Part shown: positions 5,512 through 8,884 of the stretch, piece after piece | Layout of the letters: each line of letters begins with the position of its first letter | Position numbering within the stretch: position 1 is the first letter of the stretch | From: Psychroflexus sp. | Lineage (GTDB): Bacteria; Bacteroidota; Bacteroidia; Flavobacteriales; Flavobacteriaceae | Reading direction: 5' to 3' | Length of the DNA stretch: 8,884 nucleotides | Assembly: GCA_003565575.1 (NCBI GenBank) | Contig: PXBV01000075.1 | Span: 1 to 8,884 of the forward strand | The notes under the pieces: model-generated | The model's input: the letters and a program-made list of their open reading frames with translations, nothing else | Database searches by the model: none | What the model was told of the DNA's origin: nothing | Made by a program: the position numbers and the translations under genes

Positions 5512-7263
5512 TTATTCTAATCTTATATCTGAAACACTTGCTCCTGAAGGTATCATAGGAAACACATTATCTTCTTTTTCTACACATACTTCAAGAAAAT
5601 AAGGACCGTCTGTAGTCATCATTTCCTTTACCGCATCAGAAAGTTCTTCTCTTTTTGTAACTTTTTGGGCGTCAATGTAGTAACCTTTAGCAATGGCTAC
5701 AAAATCTGGGTTGGTCATTTCAGTAGAGGCGTATCGTTTATCAAAAAACAATTGTTGCCACTGTCTCACCATACCTAGAAATTCATTATTTAATACCACA
5801 ATTTTTAACGGAATTTTTTGCTGAAAAACAGTACCCAATTCCTGTATAGTCATTTGGTAGCCACCATCACCAATGATTGCTACAACATCTCGTTCTGGAG
5901 CGGCCATTTTGGCACCAATGGCGGCTGGTAAAGCAAACCCCATTGTACCCAAACCACCTGAAGTAATATTACTTTTTGTGATGTTAAAATCTGCATAACG
6001 GCACGCTATCATTTGGTGTTGTCCAACATCGCTAACAATGGCAGCGTTTCCTTTACTTTGAATGTTTATTTCTTTCAAGACCTCTCCCATTGACAAACCT
6101 TCTTTGACAGGTTCAAGATCGTTTTTTATTACTTTTTCATATTCAATTTTGTAGTGGTCTTTGAACAACTGATGCCAAGCCGAATGATTATTGGTATTCA
6201 AAAGTGGTAAGAGCTGAGTTAATGTGGCCTTTGCATCACCCAGTACAGCTACATCGGCTTTCACATTCTTATCAATCTCAGCCGGATCAATTTCAAAATG
6301 AATAACTTTTGCTTGCTTAGCATACGTATCTAAACTTCCTGTAACACGATCATCAAAACGCATACCTATGGCAATAAGTACATCACATTCATTTGTAAGT
6401 ACATTAGGGCCATAATTTCCATGCATTCCTACCATACCTACATTAAGCGGGTGTGAAGTTGGTAATGCAGAAGCTCCTAAAATTGTCCATGCCGCAGGAA
6501 TATTTGTTTTTTCTACAACGGCTTTGAAAATATCTTCAGCCTCACTTAAAATTACGCCTTGCCCCCAAACTATCATTGGTTTTTTAGCTGCATTAATCAA
6601 ATCTGCAGCTTCTTTTACTTTATTAGCATCTATATCTGGAACAGGCTTGTAGCTTCGTATTTCAATACACTTTTGATAAGAAAACTCAAATTCTTGAAAT
6701 TGTGCATCTTTTGTAATATCAATTAAAACCGGACCAGGTCTACCACTTTTGGCTATAAAAAAAGCTTTAGCTAAAACTTTGGGTATATCTTCAGCTTTAG
6801 TAATTTGATGATTCCATTTGGTTACAGGTGTTGAAATCCCAACAATATCTGTTTCTTGGAATGCATCACTTCCTAATAAATGTGAATGAACCTGGCCAGT
6901 AATACAGACCAGAGGAGTGGAATCTATTTGGGCATCTGCTATACCCGTAATAAGGTTGGTAGCACCTGGACCAGAAGTAGCTATAGCCACACCTACATTT
7001 CCAGAAATTCTAGCAAAACCCTGTGCAGCGTGAATAGCCCCTTGCTCATGTCTGGCCAAAACGTGATGGATTTTATCTTGATATTGGTGCAACTCATCAT
7101 ACACTGGCATGATAGCTCCACCTGGATAACCATAGAGTGTTTTTACTCCTTCCGCAATAAGGCATTTAATTATAGCTTGGCTTCCACTAATTTTTTCAGT
7201 GGGAACTGCTTTATTGCTTTTTTCTAATGTGAAATTTTCTTTCATAATCCTCTTATTAGACAT
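5512..7263 (-). CDS. ilvB: Acetolactate synthase, large (catalytic) subunit
   Basis: This TPP- and FAD-dependent enzyme condenses two pyruvates to acetolactate, or pyruvate and 2-oxobutanoate to acetohydroxybutanoate. Numbered from the chosen start (583 residues), it has YGYPGGAIMPVYDEL (44-58), catalytic Glu73 in RHEQGA, the FAD-region FDDR (303-306), and the TPP motif GDG (465-467) with NN at 492-493. The conserved Trp502 in MVRQWQ, near the herbicide site of homologues, is kept. The open frame extends 14 codons further to an ATG at 7305, but that would overlap ilvD by 22 bases and adds an unlikely Cys-Tyr-Arg-Arg leader. I chose the ATG at 7263, 20 bases after ilvD; the ATG at 7245, preceded by AAGAGG, is equally possible. 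It is followed one base later by ilvN. Confidence 0.95.
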   Translation of the reverse strand: MSNKRIMKENFTLEKSNKAVPTEKISGSQAIIKCLIAEGVKTLYGYPGGAIMPVYDELHQYQDKIHHVLARHEQGAIHAAQGFARISGNVGVAIATSGPGATNLITGIADAQIDSTPLVCITGQVHSHLLGSDAFQETDIVGISTPVTKWNHQITKAEDIPKVLAKAFFIAKSGRPGPVLIDITKDAQFQEFEFSYQKCIEIRSYKPVPDIDANKVKEAADLINAAKKPMIVWGQGVILSEAEDIFKAVVEKTNIPAAWTILGASALPTSHPLNVGMVGMHGNYGPNVLTNECDVLIAIGMRFDDRVTGSLDTYAKQAKVIHFEIDPAEIDKNVKADVAVLGDAKATLTQLLPLLNTNNHSAWHQLFKDHYKIEYEKVIKNDLEPVKEGLSMGEVLKEINIQSKGNAAIVSDVGQHQMIACRYADFNITKSNITSGGLGTMGFALPAAIGAKMAAPERDVVAIIGDGGYQMTIQELGTVFQQKIPLKIVVLNNEFLGMVRQWQQLFFDKRYASTEMTNPDFVAIAKGYYIDAQKVTKREELSDAVKEMMTTDGPYFLEVCVEKEDNVFPMIPSGASVSDIRLE

Positions 7264-7283
7264 CTGTTCTTCTATCAAAATAT

Positions 7284-8884
7284 TTAAAACTCGTCTGTAA
7301 CACATCCTCTGGATGCAGAACTTACCGTTTTTGCATATTTATATAAGACTCCTCGATTAAATTTTAAATCTGGTGCTTTCCAATCCTTTTTCCTCTGTTC
7401 TAACTCTTCATCAGAAACTTCTAAATTGATGGTATTGGTTTCTGCATCTATTGTAATGTAGTCACCATCTTTAACAAGAGCGATGGCTCCACCTTCTTGA
7501 GCTTCTGGAGTTATATGGCCTACTACAAAGCCATGTGTACCGCCAGAAAACCTACCATCTGTAATCAAAGCAACTTCCTTACCTAAGCCTGCTCCCATAA
7601 TAGCAGCGGTTGGTTTTAACATCTCTGGCATACCTGGCCCACCCTTAGGTCCTTCATATCTTATGACTACAACATCTCCTTTTTGAACTTTTCCATTTTT
7701 AATTCCATCATTGGCTGCGTATTCGCCTTCAAAAACTTTGGCAGATCCTCGAAATTGAAGCCCCTCTTTACCGGTAATTTTGGCTACGCTACCATCTTTG
7801 GCTAGATTTCCGTACAGCATTCTTAAGTGTCCAGAAATTTTGATTGGAGTTTCGATGGTATGAATTACGTCTTGACCTTCCTTGAGGTCATCAACATCCA
7901 ATAAATTTTCTGCTAGGGTTCTACCTGTAACTGTAAGACAATCTCCGTGCAGTAAACCTTTTTTAAGTAAATATTTTAAAACTGCGGGAATTCCGCCAAC
8001 CTCGTGTAAGTCTTCCATCAAATATTTACCACTAGGCTTTAAATCCGCTAAAAATGGAGTGTTATCACTTATTTTTTGAAAATCCTGTAGCGTAAAATCA
8101 ATTTGAGCTGCTCGTGCTATAGCTAAAAAATGAAGCACTGCATTAGTCGAACCGCCTAAAATAGTGATTAATCTAATAGCGTTTTCAAGAGATTTTCTGG
8201 TAATGATATCTGAAGGTTTAATGTCCTTTTCAATTAAAACACGTAAAGCTTCTCCAGCTTCTACGCTTTCTTGTTGTTTCTCTTTACTAAGCGCAGGATT
8301 AGAAGAATTAAAAGGAAGCGTCATCCCTAAAGCTTCGATGGCAGATGCCATAGTATTGGCAGTGTACATACCACCACAAGCTCCAGCACCTGGGCAGGCT
8401 TTCTCTATAATGCTTTGGTATTCGCTTTCTTCTAAAGTTCCTGCCACTTTTCCTCCCCAAGCTTCAAAAGCGGAAACCACATCTAGCTTTTTTCCATTAT
8501 GACATCCAGAATCTATGGTTCCACCGTACACCAAAATACTTGGCCGGTCAAGTCGAATCATAGCCATTAAAGCACCAGGCATATTTTTATCACAGCCCAC
8601 TACAGTCACTAGACCGTCATAACTCATGGCTTGCACTACCGTTTCCATGGAGTCGGCTATAACATCTCTTGATGGCAAAGAATAGCGCATACCTGGTGTT
8701 CCCATAGAAATTCCATCGCTTACTCCAATTGTATTAAAAATTAAGCCAACGGTATCCGTATTTGCAGTTCCTTGCTTTACAAGTTTTGCCAAATCGTTAA
8801 GGTGCATATTACACGGATTACCTTCGTATCCTGTACTTGCAATACCAACAATAGGTTTATTGAAATCCTCTTTGGTTAAGCCTA
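7284..8884 (-). CDS. ilvD: Dihydroxy-acid dehydratase (5' end outside window)
   Basis: This Fe-S enzyme dehydrates 2,3-dihydroxy acids to the 2-keto acids that become valine and isoleucine. The frame stays open past the Met at 8807 to the window edge: upstream residues read GLTKEDFNKPIVGIAS and then YEGNPCNMHL, so that internal Met is not the start. About 533 residues are visible of a family length near 558, so roughly 25 N-terminal residues are missing. The three cluster cysteines are present: PCN (codon 8813-8811), GCDKNMPG and GACGGMYTANTM. The lysine in CDK is the position that is carbamylated in characterised homologues. The C-terminal DGRFSGGTHGFVVGHITPEA is also typical. It appears to be the first ilv gene visible here; the operon promoter lies outside. 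It ends 20 bases before the preferred ilvB start. Confidence 0.96.
   Translation of the reverse strand, partial: GLTKEDFNKPIVGIASTGYEGNPCNMHLNDLAKLVKQGTANTDTVGLIFNTIGVSDGISMGTPGMRYSLPSRDVIADSMETVVQAMSYDGLVTVVGCDKNMPGALMAMIRLDRPSILVYGGTIDSGCHNGKKLDVVSAFEAWGGKVAGTLEESEYQSIIEKACPGAGACGGMYTANTMASAIEALGMTLPFNSSNPALSKEKQQESVEAGEALRVLIEKDIKPSDIITRKSLENAIRLITILGGSTNAVLHFLAIARAAQIDFTLQDFQKISDNTPFLADLKPSGKYLMEDLHEVGGIPAVLKYLLKKGLLHGDCLTVTGRTLAENLLDVDDLKEGQDVIHTIETPIKISGHLRMLYGNLAKDGSVAKITGKEGLQFRGSAKVFEGEYAANDGIKNGKVQKGDVVVIRYEGPKGGPGMPEMLKPTAAIMGAGLGKEVALITDGRFSGGTHGFVVGHITPEAQEGGAIALVKDGDYITIDAETNTINLEVSDEELEQRKKDWKAPDLKFNRGVLYKYAKTVSSASRGCVTDEF

Noticed and set aside
6886..7227. Plus-strand open frame inside ilvB (similar ones lie in ilvC and ilvD)
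   Set aside because: All are antisense to conserved coding sequence, with unlikely protein composition and no promoter or family resemblance.
7284..8807. IlvD as a complete 507-residue protein starting at the Met at 8807
   Set aside because: The frame continues upstream with clear family sequence, including the first cluster cysteine (PCN), to the window edge, so the gene is cut by the window.

Overview
The window looks like chromosomal DNA of a member of the Bacteroidota, most likely class Flavobacteriia. The evidence is a low-GC sequence, A-rich translation starts without clear Shine-Dalgarno sites, a TAnnTTTG-type promoter element, a Bacteroidota-style ArgG, and the gene order GNAT-argG-argC. 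The genus cannot be told from the sequence. Every gene I can support is on the minus strand, so the region is read from high to low coordinates.

Region 1 (8884 down to 2205) is a compact branched-chain amino acid operon: ilvD (5' end outside the window), ilvB, ilvN, ilvC and ilvA. Gaps between genes are 1 to about 20 bases. IlvA makes 2-oxobutanoate from threonine. IlvB/IlvN (acetohydroxyacid synthase), IlvC and IlvD then carry pyruvate and 2-oxobutanoate to the keto acids of valine and isoleucine. The genes appear intact, and IlvC is the long class II enzyme.

Region 2 (2204 down to 1858, 347 bases) is the most interesting part. It holds a TATATTTG promoter element, then a 21-codon ORF (2151..2086) that ends in four consecutive arginine codons directly followed by TAA. 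About 128 bases further on there is a GC-rich hairpin with a U-tract, which reads as an intrinsic terminator. All of this lies just upstream of arginine biosynthesis genes. It looks like an undescribed arginine-responsive leader-peptide attenuator. An 11-bp perfect inverted repeat encloses the arginine codons. A small dyad with an alternative partner lies between the peptide and the terminator. I could not find a convincing classical antiterminator by eye, so the switching mechanism is open.

Region 3 (1857 down to 1) is the start of an arginine operon: a GNAT acyltransferase (a good candidate for the first, N-acylglutamate-forming step), argG (argininosuccinate synthase) and the first 18 codons of argC. 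The three genes are joined by two ATGA stop/start overlaps, which suggests translational coupling.
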